Of a stretch of DNA of 64,000 bases, positions 18,919-27,610 are shown piece by piece. The translations under genes were made by a program, and so were the position numbers. The notes under the pieces are model-generated. The model was not told the origin of the DNA and did not search any database. It worked only from the letters and a program-made list of their open reading frames with translations. Numbering within the stretch: position 1 is the first letter of the stretch; every line of letters starts with the position of its first letter. The stretch comes from Microbacterium capsulatum (lineage in GTDB: Bacteria > Actinomycetota > Actinomycetes > Actinomycetales > Microbacteriaceae). The stretch covers positions 27,614 through 91,613 of the forward strand of contig NZ_JAVFCB010000013.1 of the NCBI RefSeq assembly GCF_030865425.1, given 5' to 3'.

Positions 18919-19310
18919 GGGCGACTCCCGGGGTGTGCGGGTGCGCTGATGCCGGATCCGGTCGCGGGACGTCACGAAGAGGACGGTGCTCGAAAGGCTC
19001 GGCAACCGGGACCGGAGGTGCCTGGGCGGCAGGAAGGATCGTCGGATCAGCGCGTGGATGGAACGCGGAGGCGACGACTCAGATCAACGGACTTCCCTAC
19101 ACGGCGGACAGGACGCAGATGACGATACCGACGGGCAGCGGTTCGTGCAACCCGGGCGTGTCGTGGGCAGCCGGAAGGCCCATGTCCCGAATTCCGCTGC
19201 GATACGACCGGATCGGCAGCAGAAATCGGGACACGGTGGGACGGAGAGCGAGACGCGGATCCATCGCGCGGCGGATGCCGGCGGCCTCCCCGATTCCGTA
19301 CGGTGGAGGC
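18919..19310. other. 392-bp intergenic region without a convincing gene
   Basis: The region separates divergent ABC-F and membrane-protein genes. I see no reading frame with credible composition. It contains a family B palindrome (19183-19233). A long leader on the ABC-F side would be consistent with attenuation control known for antibiotic-inducible ABC-F genes, but I cannot identify a leader peptide with confidence. Confidence 0.5.
19183..19233. repeat. Intergenic palindrome, family B copy 1
   Basis: TGTCCCGAATTCCGCTGC and GCAGCAGAAATCGGGACA are inverted complements with three mismatches in 18. The loop contains ACCGGATC, as in the second copy at 21080-21132. Confidence 0.8.
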
Positions 19311-19652
19311 ATGACGGACGATCGGAGGGGCTCGGGCGAGATGCTCCGGCGGGTGGGGATGGGCGCCGGCCTGGCGATCGGCATGGGCGTCGGCGTGGCC
19401 CTGGGCGTCGCGCTGGACAACATGGGCGCCGGAATCGCCCTCGGTGTGGGGATCGGCATCGCCGTGATGAGCGCGTTCCTCGTGGCGGGATCGCGGATGG
19501 AGCGCGAGGCGGCGCAGCGGGCGGCCGAGGAGCGGGCGGCGGAGGAGCGCGGGTCCGACCTCGACGGTGAGGACGACGCGGGTCCCGGCAGCGACGCGGA
19601 TCCGGGATCCGATCCGGATCCCGGATCCGATCCGGATCAGCCCTCGGCCTGA
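19311..19652 (+). CDS. Small glycine-zipper membrane protein, 113 aa
   Basis: Two hydrophobic segments (about residues 17-35 and 38-57) rich in GxxxG spacing (GAGLAIGMGVGVALG, GIALGVGIGIAV), then a charged helix (REAAQRAAEERAAEERG) and an acidic tail DPGSDPDPGSDPD encoded by short GATCCGGATCC repeats. Function unknown. Start at the ATG with GGAGG five bases upstream and TACGGT six bases upstream. Its last 16 bases overlap the end of the convergent hydrolase gene. Confidence 0.75.
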   Translation: MTDDRRGSGEMLRRVGMGAGLAIGMGVGVALGVALDNMGAGIALGVGIGIAVMSAFLVAGSRMEREAAQRAAEERAAEERGSDLDGEDDAGPGSDADPGSDPDPGSDPDQPSA

Positions 19653-20299
19653 GCGTCTTCCAGCCAGCGCTCCAGGAACCGGCGCACGTCGGCCAGCTCG
19701 TCCTCCGAGACGCTGTGCGTGAGCCCCTGGTAGACGCGTCCGGAGAGCTCCGCGTGCTCGGGCAGCCACTGCGCGGTGTGCTCGACGAGCTCGGGCGGGA
19801 TGACGTCGTCGTTCGTGCCGCGGCCCCAGAACACCGGCGTACGGCGCTCGCGCAGTCCGGGATCGTTCGGCAGGTCGCCGGGCGAGGCGTAGCCGCTGAG
19901 ATTGACCACCGCGGAGATCCGCTCCGGATCCCGGCGCATCGTCTGGATCGCGACCGAGGCCCCCTGCGAGAACCCGAGCAGCGCGATCGACGGCGCATCG
20001 GCCGTCTCGGCGTCCAGCCAGCGCAGCACGGCGTCGGCGGCCGCGGTCACGGTGGCCGGGTCCCGGCGCTCCAGCTCCTGGATCGGGTACCAGGACCGCC
20101 CGGGCATCGGCCACGGCGCGCCCAGCGGCGCAGGCAGCGACGCCACAGCCACGCCCTCGGGCAGGAACGGCACGAGCGCGAACAGGTCCTTCTCGTCCGA
20201 GCCGTAGCCGTGCAGCAGCACGAGGAGCGGAAGCCCCTCGCCCCGTCGCGCCCAGTGCACGGCGTCGCGATCGATCTGCACGGTCACCTGTTCTTCCAT
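19637..20299 (-). CDS. Alpha/beta hydrolase, carboxylesterase/phospholipase type
   Basis: 220 residues. Oxyanion loop LHGYGSDEKDL, nucleophile elbow GFSQGAS (Ser about 107), catalytic Asp in GTNDDVIPPE, and His in LTHSVSE. This is the small serine-esterase family that includes phospholipase/carboxylesterases; the substrate is unknown. No signal peptide, so cytoplasmic. Start at ATG 20299. Its end overlaps the convergent membrane-protein gene by 16 bp. Confidence 0.88.
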   Translation of the reverse strand: MEEQVTVQIDRDAVHWARRGEGLPLLVLLHGYGSDEKDLFALVPFLPEGVAVASLPAPLGAPWPMPGRSWYPIQELERRDPATVTAAADAVLRWLDAETADAPSIALLGFSQGASVAIQTMRRDPERISAVVNLSGYASPGDLPNDPGLRERRTPVFWGRGTNDDVIPPELVEHTAQWLPEHAELSGRVYQGLTHSVSEDELADVRRFLERWLEDAQAEG

Positions 20300-20380
20300 A
20301 CGACCATCCTGCCGCAGCCCCGCCGTGATCCCGGTGCCGGAGTCGGCACGGATCCGGGGCATCGCTGGTAGAAAAGGAGC

Positions 20381-21010
20381 ATGGCGGTACGCACACCCGA
20401 CCCCGATCCGGCCGACAACGGCGACGACCTCCCGGACGCGCTCTCCGGAGCGCTGTCGGACGGGCTCGCCGGCCTCGGCGCGTCGGGCGGGGCGAACCCC
20501 GGTTGGCTGACCGACTTCGAGCTCGCGAACGCGCGCCGCCGGCTGCCGATCCTGTACGTCGAGGCCGTTCCGGTGCGCACGGACGGATCCGGTCAGGTGA
20601 CCGATATCGGGATCCTGCTGCGGGCGACGCCGCTCGGCGAGATCACCCGCACGATCGTCTCGGGCCGGGTGCGCTACGGCGAGACCGTGCGCGACGCGCT
20701 GTTCCGGCACCTGGAGAACGACCTCGGTCCGATGGCGTTCCCGATGCTGCCGCCGTCGCCGACCCCGTTCACGGTCGCCGAGTACTTCCCGATCCCCGGC
20801 GTCAGCGCCTACAACGACGACCGGCAGCATGCCGTGTCGCTCGCGTTCGTCGTGCCGGTCACGGGCACGTGCGAGCCCCGTCAGGACGCGCTCGAGGTGA
20901 CCTGGTTCAGCCCGGAGGAGGCGGCCAGCGACGCGCTCGCCGCCGAGATGGAGGGCGGCCGCGGCACGCTGATCCGTCAGGCCCTCGCCCACCTCGGCCT
21001 GCTGCGCTGA
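20381..21010 (+). CDS. NUDIX-fold protein (DUF4916-like) with degenerate box
   Basis: 209 residues. After a disordered acidic N-terminus (1-45) comes a Nudix-like fold. The box reads GRVRYGE, seven residues, then RHLENDLG, whereas the canonical box ends RExxEExG; the metal-binding glutamates are replaced by Asn and Asp. Hydrolase activity is therefore doubtful. A short hydrophobic strand pattern AVSLAFVVPVTG follows. TAGAAA ends six bases before the ATG, with AGGAG also present. Confidence 0.78.
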   Translation: MAVRTPDPDPADNGDDLPDALSGALSDGLAGLGASGGANPGWLTDFELANARRRLPILYVEAVPVRTDGSGQVTDIGILLRATPLGEITRTIVSGRVRYGETVRDALFRHLENDLGPMAFPMLPPSPTPFTVAEYFPIPGVSAYNDDRQHAVSLAFVVPVTGTCEPRQDALEVTWFSPEEAASDALAAEMEGGRGTLIRQALAHLGLLR

Positions 21011-21079
21011 GGCCCGCCCTGCCCCGGCGGCGGGGCTGCGCCGCCTGTGCTGACGACCGTGTCCCACGTCCGACGGGCC

Positions 21080-21132
21080 GTGTCCCACTTTCTGCTGCAG
21101 ATCCCGCCGGATCACCGCCGAAAGTGGGACAC
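21080..21132. repeat. Intergenic palindrome, family B copy 2
   Basis: GTGTCCCACTTTC (21080-21092) and GAAAGTGGGACAC (21120-21132) are perfect 13-bp inverted complements. A partial copy of the left arm (GTGTCCCACGTC) precedes it at about 21060. It lies between the convergent Nudix-fold and aldolase genes, where it may also serve as a terminator for both. Confidence 0.85.
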
Positions 21133-21149
21133 GATCCCGGTGAACGGTC

Positions 21150-22217
21150 TCAGCGGCTGGTCTCCTGCGCGACGAGCGCGACGAGCGCGTCGATGTCGGC
21201 CTCGGTCGTGTCGAAGCTGCTCATCAGGCGCACCTCGTTGCGGGACGCGTCCCAGTCGTAGAAGCGGAAGCTCTCGCGCAGCCGGTCGGCGACGCCGTCG
21301 GGCAGCGTCGCGAAGACGCCGTTCGACTGGGTCGGCTGGGTGAAGCCGACGCCCTGGATCGATCCGTCGGCGATGCCCGCCTCGAGCGAGGTCCGCAGAC
21401 GCTGCGCCATCGCGTTCGAGTGCCGGGCGTTGCGCAGCCACAGGTCGCCCTCGAGCAGCGCGATGAGCTGTGCCGAGACGAAGCGCATCTTCGAGGCGAG
21501 CTGCATGTTGAACTTGCGCGAGAACGTCAGACCGTCGGCCGCGCCAGGGGTCAGCACGACGATCGCCTCGCCGAGCATGGCGCCGTTCTTCGTGCCGCCG
21601 AAGCTCAGCACGTCGATACCGGCGTCGCGGGTGAACGCGCGCAGCGGCAGGTCGAGCGCGGCCGCCGCGTTCGAGATGCGGGCGCCGTCGAGGTGCAGCT
21701 TCATGCCGCGCGAGTGCGCGTGGTCGGCCAGAGCCCGGATCTCCTCGGCCGTGTAGAGCGTGCCGACCTCGGTGGACTGGGTGATCGAGACGACGAGCGG
21801 CTGGGCGCGGTGCTCGTCGCCCCAGCCCCAGGCCTCGCGGTCGACGAGCTCGGGGGTGAGCTTGCCGTCCGCGGTCGGGACGGAGAGGATCTTGAACCCG
21901 CCGATCCGCTCCGGCGCGCCGCCCTCGTCGACGTTGATGTGCGCGGTCGCGGCCGAGATCACGGCGCCCCAGCGCGGCAGCATCGCCTGCAGGCCGGTGA
22001 CGTTGGCGCCGGTGCCGTTGAAGACGGGGAAGGCCTCGACGTCCTCGCCGAAGTGGTGCCGGAAGACCTCCTGCAGCCGCTCGGTGTACTGATCCTCGCC
22101 GTACGCGATCTGATGGCCGTCGTTGGCCCGTGCGATCGCGGCGAGCACCTCGGGGTGGATGCCGGAATAGTTGTCGGATGCGAAGCCGCGCAGGGCGGTG
22201 TCGTGCAGAACGCTCAC
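21150..22217 (-). CDS. ltaE: Low-specificity threonine aldolase
   Basis: 355 residues, fold-type I PLP enzyme. FASDNYSGIHPEV at the N-terminus, the cofactor-stacking TAHINVDEGG segment (His about 92), LHLDGARI, and the Schiff-base lysine in SFGGTKNGA (about residue 206) all match threonine aldolases. The reaction splits L-threonine (or allo-threonine) to glycine and acetaldehyde. GTG start at 22217; TAGACT on the minus strand ends six bases before it. Confidence 0.92.
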   Translation of the reverse strand: MSVLHDTALRGFASDNYSGIHPEVLAAIARANDGHQIAYGEDQYTERLQEVFRHHFGEDVEAFPVFNGTGANVTGLQAMLPRWGAVISAATAHINVDEGGAPERIGGFKILSVPTADGKLTPELVDREAWGWGDEHRAQPLVVSITQSTEVGTLYTAEEIRALADHAHSRGMKLHLDGARISNAAAALDLPLRAFTRDAGIDVLSFGGTKNGAMLGEAIVVLTPGAADGLTFSRKFNMQLASKMRFVSAQLIALLEGDLWLRNARHSNAMAQRLRTSLEAGIADGSIQGVGFTQPTQSNGVFATLPDGVADRLRESFRFYDWDASRNEVRLMSSFDTTEADIDALVALVAQETSR

Positions 22218-22295
22218 CGCCCAAGTCTATCGAGTGCGCGTTCCGACCCTTCGCCGGTCTTGACCGGATCCGCGCGGGTACGGGAGCATTCGGGG

Positions 22296-22976
22296 GTGAG
22301 CCAGGCGCCGGAGGATCCGCAGACCCCCGCCTCCGCAGAGGCGCTCGCGGAGGCGCCTCTGCTGCTGTCGACCGAGCGGCTCAAGGCCTTCATCGACGCG
22401 GTGGTCGCGATCGCGATGACCCTGCTCATCCTGCCGCTCATGGAGAGCGTCACCGAGTTCGGGCACGAGGGCAAGGACGTCCTCGCCTACCTGCAGGAGG
22501 ACTACGGGCAGCTCCTCAGCTTCGTGCTGAGCTTCCTGCTCGTCGCGAACTTCTGGATCACCCACCACCGGGTGTTCGCCCGCGTGGAGCGCGCGACATC
22601 GGTCCTGATCTGGCTGCAGGTCGCGTGGATGTTCACGATCGTGTGGCTTCCGGTGCCGACCGCGATGCTCGGCGCGATGGAGTCGGACGCCCTGCAGAAG
22701 ACGCTGTACATCGGCTCGCTGCTGGTGACGGCGCTGCTGATGCTGGTGACGCGGCTGTACCTGCGCCGGCATCCGGAGCTGCACTCGATCGCCGCCGCGG
22801 CGCTGCGGCGCGGCATCGCGGTCGAGATCATCCTGTGCTCGCTCTACGCGCTCGCGCTGGTCGTCGCGGTCCTGGTGCCCGCGATCGGCTACTTCGCGAT
22901 GTTCCTGATGGTGCTGTCCGGGCCGGCACAGGCGATCGTCGGCCGCAGGGCGGCACGGTCCGCGGCCGCCGGCTGA
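22296..22976 (+). CDS. TMEM175/DUF1211-type membrane protein
   Basis: 226 residues, GTG start. About six transmembrane segments. The first contains FIDAVVAIAMTLLILPL, the TMEM175 signature with FID in place of the usual FSD motif; ANFWITHHRVFARVERA follows segment 3, as in bacterial homologues. Bacterial TMEM175 proteins are tetrameric potassium channels. The Ser-to-Ile change in the filter-proximal motif is unusual and may alter gating. Divergent from ltaE, with 78 bp between starts. Confidence 0.85.
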   Translation: MSQAPEDPQTPASAEALAEAPLLLSTERLKAFIDAVVAIAMTLLILPLMESVTEFGHEGKDVLAYLQEDYGQLLSFVLSFLLVANFWITHHRVFARVERATSVLIWLQVAWMFTIVWLPVPTAMLGAMESDALQKTLYIGSLLVTALLMLVTRLYLRRHPELHSIAAAALRRGIAVEIILCSLYALALVVAVLVPAIGYFAMFLMVLSGPAQAIVGRRAARSAAAG

Positions 22977-22982
22977 ATCCGT

Positions 22983-23654
22983 TCAGGCCACGTCGATGAT
23001 GCGGTCGTTGAGCTCCGCGGCGTCGGCGTCCCAGAGCGCCACGATCCGCGCGGCGACCTGGTCGATCACCTCGTCGAGGCTGCGCACCCGCAGCACGACC
23101 GCGGCGGCGTGCAGCGGCTGCTCCGCGTCGCGGGCGGCCTTCGCATAGCCCTGCGCGACCGCCCGCGTCCACGCCTCGCTCGCGGCCTTGACCGCGGCGT
23201 AGTTCGCGCCGCCCGCGAGCGGGCGGGCGACGGCGGTGGAGGACAGGATCGCGAACCGCCCCGCCTCCGAGGAGCGCAGGGCGGCGTCGAACGCGCGGCT
23301 CACCACGCGCACCGTCGTGAAGGACCCCTCGAGCGCGCGGTAGTCCTCCTCGGACTGGCCGGCGAGCCCGCCGCCGCCGCGCCATCCGCCGACCAGCGGC
23401 ACGACGCCGTCGATCCGTTCGTCGTCGTCCGCGAGCCGAGCGGCGAGGTCGGCGACCTCGGCCTCGTCCGTGAGCGAGGCCTGCTCGACCCGGATGGCGT
23501 CGGATCCGATCGCGGCGGCGAGGGCGTCGAGCCTGCCCCGATCCCGGCCGACGCCGATCACCCGGGCACCCGCGGCGACCAGGGCCTGGGCGATGGTGAG
23601 ACCCGAGGGGCTCGTGGCTCCGGCGAGAAGGACGGCGCGGCCTGCGACGTTCAT
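22983..23654 (-). CDS. Short-chain dehydrogenase/reductase family protein
   Basis: 223 residues. The cofactor motif is atypical (LAGATSPSG rather than TGxxxGxG), the catalytic Tyr and Lys are in YAAVK, and Ser in LSSTA. It is a short SDR with no C-terminal substrate domain. Substrate unknown. It is convergent with the TMEM175 gene, with 6 bp between the stops. Confidence 0.8.
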   Translation of the reverse strand: MNVAGRAVLLAGATSPSGLTIAQALVAAGARVIGVGRDRGRLDALAAAIGSDAIRVEQASLTDEAEVADLAARLADDDERIDGVVPLVGGWRGGGGLAGQSEEDYRALEGSFTTVRVVSRAFDAALRSSEAGRFAILSSTAVARPLAGGANYAAVKAASEAWTRAVAQGYAKAARDAEQPLHAAAVVLRVRSLDEVIDQVAARIVALWDADAAELNDRIIDVA

Positions 23655-23699
23655 CGGATGACTCCTTCGGTGGTCCTGGTGCTCCGGTCCCACGTTACG

Positions 23700-23735
23700 A
23701 CGCGAGACCCCACGGCGGAACGTGGGGTCTCGCGT
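23700..23735 (-). terminator. Perfect 14-bp hairpin downstream of the DUF6421 gene
   Basis: ACGCGAGACCCCAC and GTGGGGTCTCGCGT with an 8-base loop, 14 bp after the DUF6421 stop and upstream of the SDR gene. Likely terminator; no U-tract. Confidence 0.75.
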
Positions 23736-23749
23736 GCGGTCGGTCGCGG

Positions 23750-25180
23750 TCAGTCGTCGGTTCCGCGGATCCCCACGGTCGACTCGATCACGGGCTTCAT
23801 CTTCTTGTCCAGCGTCTCGAAGAACATCGACAGCGGGAACTCGTCGTCCATCACCGCATCGGTGTAGCCCTTGGGTGCGCCGGCGAGGATCTCGTCGGAC
23901 AGGCCCCGGGCCCACTGCGAGGCCGGGTGCGGCGTGAGCGTGCCGCGGACCAGCTCGTAGGCCGCCAGCCAGTGCGCGGTCTTCGGGCGGTCGATCGAGT
24001 GCCAGTACAGGTCGTCGATCGCGTCGCCGAGCGCGACGACCGCGTCGGGAACGTTCTCCCAGTCGAAGGCGAGGGCGGTGTCGGTCCAGTGCAGCACGCC
24101 CCGCCGGTGCAGCCACGCGAACAGCAGCTGGCCGCCCACGGCGTCGTAGTTGCGGGTGCGGTTGCCGGTGATCGCGAACCGGAAGATGCGGTCGAAGATC
24201 ACCGCGTACTGCACGAGGTGCGCGTAGTCGTGCGTCTCCTGCTCGGCCGCGGTGAGCTGCTCGCCGGCGGCGATGCGGGCGTCGAAGGCGCGCTCGATCC
24301 GCACCGACTCGCGGAACGCCGTCATGTCGCAGCGCATCTCCTCGAGCGAGTACAGGAAGAACGGCATGCGCTGCTTGATCATGAACGGGTCGAACGGCAG
24401 GTCGCCGCGCATGTGCGTGCGGTCGTGGACGAGATCCCACATCACGAACGTCTTCTCGGCGAGCTCCTGGTCGTCGAGCATCGCGGCCGCGCGCTCGGGG
24501 AGCTCGAGGTTCGTGATCTCGCTCGCGGCGCGGACGACGCGGCGGTAGCGGGCCGCCTCGCGGTCCTGGAAGATCGCACCCCAGGTGAAGGACGGGATCT
24601 CGCGCATCGCTACCGTCTCCGGGAAGAGCACCGCGGAGTTCGTGTCGTAGCCGGGGGTGAAGTCGACCAGGCGCAGCGAGACGAAGAGCTTGTTGCCGTA
24701 GTGGCCGGCCTCGAGGTCGGCGATGAACTCCGGCCAGATGGTCTCGACGATGAGCGCCTCGACGAGGCGGTCGCTCGATCCGTTCTGGGTGTACATCGGG
24801 AACACGACGAGGTGGCGGATCCCGTCGACGCGGTGCTGCTGCGGCTGGAACGCGACGAGCGAGTCGAGGAAGTCGGGCACGCCGAAGCCCTCGTCGGCCC
24901 AGCGCTGGAAGTCGACGACGCTCGCCGCGAGGTAGGCGGCGTCATGCGGGAAGGCGGGGGCGAGGGCGCGGATGCCGGCGATGATCGCGGCGACGTGCGC
25001 GCGGGCGGCCTCATGATCCTCGGAGTCCGCGATGGATCCGTCCTGCGCCTGTAGCGGGCGGAGCGCGATGGCGGCATCCTTGAGGAGCCGCCACGCCGCA
25101 CTGGTCTCCGCGATCGACGCGTCCTCGACGACCTCGGGCTCGCCGATGAGAGCGTTGCTGTGGGTGGTGGTGAGGGACAT
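23750..25180 (-). CDS. DUF6421 family protein, 476 aa
   Basis: A large soluble protein that I place in DUF6421, of unknown function. Conserved-looking blocks include HDRTHMRGDLPFDPFMIK, FFLYSLEEMRCDMTAFRE and DYAHLVQYAVIFDRIFRF, which together offer several His, Asp and Glu residues in a helical context compatible with metal binding. Divergent from an Lrp-type regulator across 72 bp with a GGAAAATTTCC palindrome, so its expression probably responds to an amino acid or related ligand. Start at ATG 25180 with GGAGG upstream on the minus strand. Confidence 0.8.
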   Translation of the reverse strand: MSLTTTHSNALIGEPEVVEDASIAETSAAWRLLKDAAIALRPLQAQDGSIADSEDHEAARAHVAAIIAGIRALAPAFPHDAAYLAASVVDFQRWADEGFGVPDFLDSLVAFQPQQHRVDGIRHLVVFPMYTQNGSSDRLVEALIVETIWPEFIADLEAGHYGNKLFVSLRLVDFTPGYDTNSAVLFPETVAMREIPSFTWGAIFQDREAARYRRVVRAASEITNLELPERAAAMLDDQELAEKTFVMWDLVHDRTHMRGDLPFDPFMIKQRMPFFLYSLEEMRCDMTAFRESVRIERAFDARIAAGEQLTAAEQETHDYAHLVQYAVIFDRIFRFAITGNRTRNYDAVGGQLLFAWLHRRGVLHWTDTALAFDWENVPDAVVALGDAIDDLYWHSIDRPKTAHWLAAYELVRGTLTPHPASQWARGLSDEILAGAPKGYTDAVMDDEFPLSMFFETLDKKMKPVIESTVGIRGTDD

Positions 25181-25252
25181 CGGGACCTCCGATCGTATGA
25201 ATTGCCGGAAAATTTCCTGCAGTTTGGACTTCTTTCCGATATTATTCCACGT
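25181..25252. promoter_or_regulatory. AT-rich divergent control region with GGAAAATTTCC palindrome
   Basis: This 72-bp gap is markedly AT-rich for the window. It contains the 11-bp palindrome GGAAAATTTCC (about 25207-25217), a candidate Lrp/AsnC site, and TATTAT (25240-25245), a good -10 ending seven bases before the Lrp-gene ATG. Confidence 0.65.
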
Positions 25253-25708
25253 ATGGACGATCCTGTCGACCTCGCGATCCTCGGTGCCATCTCCCGGGAC
25301 GGGCGCGCCACGCTCGCCCAGCTCTCGGAGGCGGTGGGCCTGTCCGTGTCGGCCGTGCAGTCGCGTCTGCGCCGGCTGGAGGCGCGCGGCGTCATCGCCG
25401 GGTACCGCGCGGTCGTCGACGCCGAGGCGATCGGCAAGCCGCTCTCGGCGTTCATCGAGATCACCCCGCTCGACCCCGCCCAGCCCGACACCGCGCCCGA
25501 GCTGCTCGAGCACCTGGACGCGATCGAGGCCTGCCACTCGATCGCCGGGGACGCGAGCTACATGCTGTTCGTGCGCGTGCCCACGCCGCGCGCGCTCGAG
25601 CAGCTCGTCCGGGACATCCGGCTGGCGGCCAACGTGAGCACCCGCACCACCGTGGTGCTGCAGACCTTCTACGAGCACCGGCCGATCGTTCCGCCCGCCG
25701 CGGGCTGA
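25253..25708 (+). CDS. Lrp/AsnC family transcriptional regulator
   Basis: 151 residues. The N-terminal helix-turn-helix (residues 5-50) contains DLAILGAISRDGRATLAQLS and LSVSAVQSRLRRLEARGVI; the C-terminal RAM/ligand domain runs from about 65 to 140. Start at the ATG seven bases after TATTAT; a longer in-frame start would extend over the promoter. Likely autoregulated and controlling DUF6421. Confidence 0.9.
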   Translation: MDDPVDLAILGAISRDGRATLAQLSEAVGLSVSAVQSRLRRLEARGVIAGYRAVVDAEAIGKPLSAFIEITPLDPAQPDTAPELLEHLDAIEACHSIAGDASYMLFVRVPTPRALEQLVRDIRLAANVSTRTTVVLQTFYEHRPIVPPAAG

Positions 25709-25735
25709 CCGCGTCGCGCCGCGACGCCGCGCGGG

Positions 25736-26164
25736 TCAGGGAGCCGGAGCGTCGGCGCCGGGGCGGACCCGGATCGTCTCGAGCAGGCTGCCGGAGCGGC
25801 CCTGCAGCCGGAGCCGGATCGAGGCCGCGATCCGGCCCGCCTGATCCTTGGCGACGTCGGCCACCGGGCCCTGGTACAGCTCGTCCACGGTGGCGGTCCA
25901 CAGCGCCAGCCAGCGGTCGAAGTGCTCCGGCGTGAGCGGACTCCTCGCGTTCAGCGCGGTGTGCAGCGCGAGGGCGTTGCGGCGGTATCGGCCGGCCTGG
26001 AACAGCACGCTCTCCCAGAAGTCGCCCATGATCGGCAGGTGGTGCTCGAGGTCCATGTGCGCGATGTCGGTGAAGATCGGCCCGATCAGCGGATCCTCGA
26101 ACGCGGCGCCGTAGAACGTCCGCACCAGGTGCAGGATGTCGTCGCGATCGCGGATGTCGGGCAT
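25736..26164 (-). CDS. Group III truncated haemoglobin
   Basis: 142 residues, globin of the group III truncated type: FYGAAFEDPLIGPIF in helix B-C, DFWESVLF, the proximal His in LALHTAL (about 74), and HFDRWLALWTATV. The B10 and distal region fit this group. Proposed roles include oxygen or NO handling; unproved here. TAGCCT ends six bases before the ATG on the minus strand. Confidence 0.9.
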   Translation of the reverse strand: MPDIRDRDDILHLVRTFYGAAFEDPLIGPIFTDIAHMDLEHHLPIMGDFWESVLFQAGRYRRNALALHTALNARSPLTPEHFDRWLALWTATVDELYQGPVADVAKDQAGRIAASIRLRLQGRSGSLLETIRVRPGADAPAP

Positions 26165-26280
26165 GTCTCCAGGCTAGGGCGGGCCGGCGCCGGCGAGGGC
26201 CGGGACGACCGTGGATATCCCGGCCGGGCCGGCGTGCGCGGCAGGGCCGCGGCGCGTGGCCCTGCCCATAGGCTGAGTCC

Positions 26281-27597
26281 GTGGCGGACAGGGTGATCCA
26301 GGGCAGCACGGCGAACGAGATCGCCGATTCGATCCGCGCCCTGATCGGGGCGGGCGCGCTCGTGCCGGGCGAGGCCCTGCCGACCGTTCGCGGGCTCGCG
26401 GAGACGCTCGGCGTGAACCGCAACACCGTGGCCGCCGCCTACCGCGCCCTCGCCCGTGCCGGCGCCGTCGCCAGCCGCGGCCGGGGCGGCACCGTGGTCG
26501 CCGAGCCGTTCCGGGCCGAGGAGGAGGGGTTCGCGAGCTCGACCGTGCTGCGCGACCTCGGCAGCGGCAACCCGGATCCCGATCTGCTGCCGCTCCCGGT
26601 GCTCGCCGAGGTCGACCTGCGCACTCCGGCGCTGTACGGCGACGCGCTCATCGACGAGGGGCTGCGCACGTGGGCGACGGCCTGGCTCGCCGAGGCCCTG
26701 CACCGGCCGTTCGAGCTGTCGGTGACCTCGGGCGCGGTCGACGCGCTGGAGCGCCTGCTCGTCGCCTCGCTCGCGCACGGCGATGTCGTCGGGCTCGAGG
26801 ATCCGTGCTTCCTGTCCAGCATCAACGTCGTCAAGCTCGGCGGCTACCGCCCGGTCGGCATCCCGCTCGACGACGAGGGCATGACCGCCGACGGCCTGCG
26901 CGCCGCGATCGACGCGGGTGCCCGCACGATCGTCAGCACGCCCCGCGCGCACAACCCGACCGGCATCAGCCTCAGCGAGCGGCGCGCCGCCGAGCTGCGC
27001 GCGGTGCTCGCCGAGGCGCCGCACGTGCTCGTGATCGAGGACGACCACTACTCGCTGCTGTCCCGCCGGCCGTACCACTCGGTCATCCCGGAGGGGCATC
27101 CGCGCTGGGCGCTCGTCCGTTCGATGTCGAAGTTCCTCGGGCCGGATCTGCGGCTCGCCCTGCTCGCGTCGGATCCGGAGACGGCGGCGCAGCTGCGTAC
27201 CCGGCTCTCGCCCGGCAAGACCTGGGTGAGCCGGATCCTGCAGAGGGTCGCCGTCGGCATGCTCGACCACCCGGACACCGCCGCCGCCCTGGAGCGCGCC
27301 GGTGCGCACTACGCAGAGCGCAACGACGCCCTGCGCGCGCTGCTGCGCGAGCGCGGGATCACGGTGCGCGGCGACGACGGCCTGAACGTCTGGGTGGAGT
27401 GCGGCGTGGACGCGCGGGCCGTGTCGGAGGCGATGATGCGCCGCGGCTGGCTCGTCCGCACGGGCGGCGGTTTCCACCTCGAGGCGGACGAGGCGTCCCC
27501 GCAGATCCGGCTCACCGCGCACACCCTCGACGACACCGAGCTGCACACGCTCGCCGACGATCTCGGTGCCGCGATCGCCGACGCCCGCCGCCGCTGA
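26281..27597 (+). CDS. MocR-type regulator (GntR winged helix fused to aminotransferase fold)
   Basis: 438 residues, GTG start. GntR winged helix at residues 5-70 (LPTVRGLAETLGVNRNTVAAA), followed by a fold-type I aminotransferase domain. The PLP-binding Lys is in SMSKFLG (about 282); the PRAHNPTG and DDHYSLL segments that hold PLP are present. MocR proteins sense PLP or amino-acid adducts and usually act on a divergent or neighbouring gene; the neighbours are a haemoglobin and menA, so the target is unclear. TAGGCT ends six bases before the start. Confidence 0.9.
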   Translation: MADRVIQGSTANEIADSIRALIGAGALVPGEALPTVRGLAETLGVNRNTVAAAYRALARAGAVASRGRGGTVVAEPFRAEEEGFASSTVLRDLGSGNPDPDLLPLPVLAEVDLRTPALYGDALIDEGLRTWATAWLAEALHRPFELSVTSGAVDALERLLVASLAHGDVVGLEDPCFLSSINVVKLGGYRPVGIPLDDEGMTADGLRAAIDAGARTIVSTPRAHNPTGISLSERRAAELRAVLAEAPHVLVIEDDHYSLLSRRPYHSVIPEGHPRWALVRSMSKFLGPDLRLALLASDPETAAQLRTRLSPGKTWVSRILQRVAVGMLDHPDTAAALERAGAHYAERNDALRALLRERGITVRGDDGLNVWVECGVDARAVSEAMMRRGWLVRTGGGFHLEADEASPQIRLTAHTLDDTELHTLADDLGAAIADARRR

Positions 27598-27610
27598 CGG
27601 CCCCGACGCC

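Noticed and set aside
18919..19310. Attenuator leader peptide upstream of the ABC-F gene
   Set aside because: I could not identify a convincing short frame with its own ribosome-binding site and paired hairpins.
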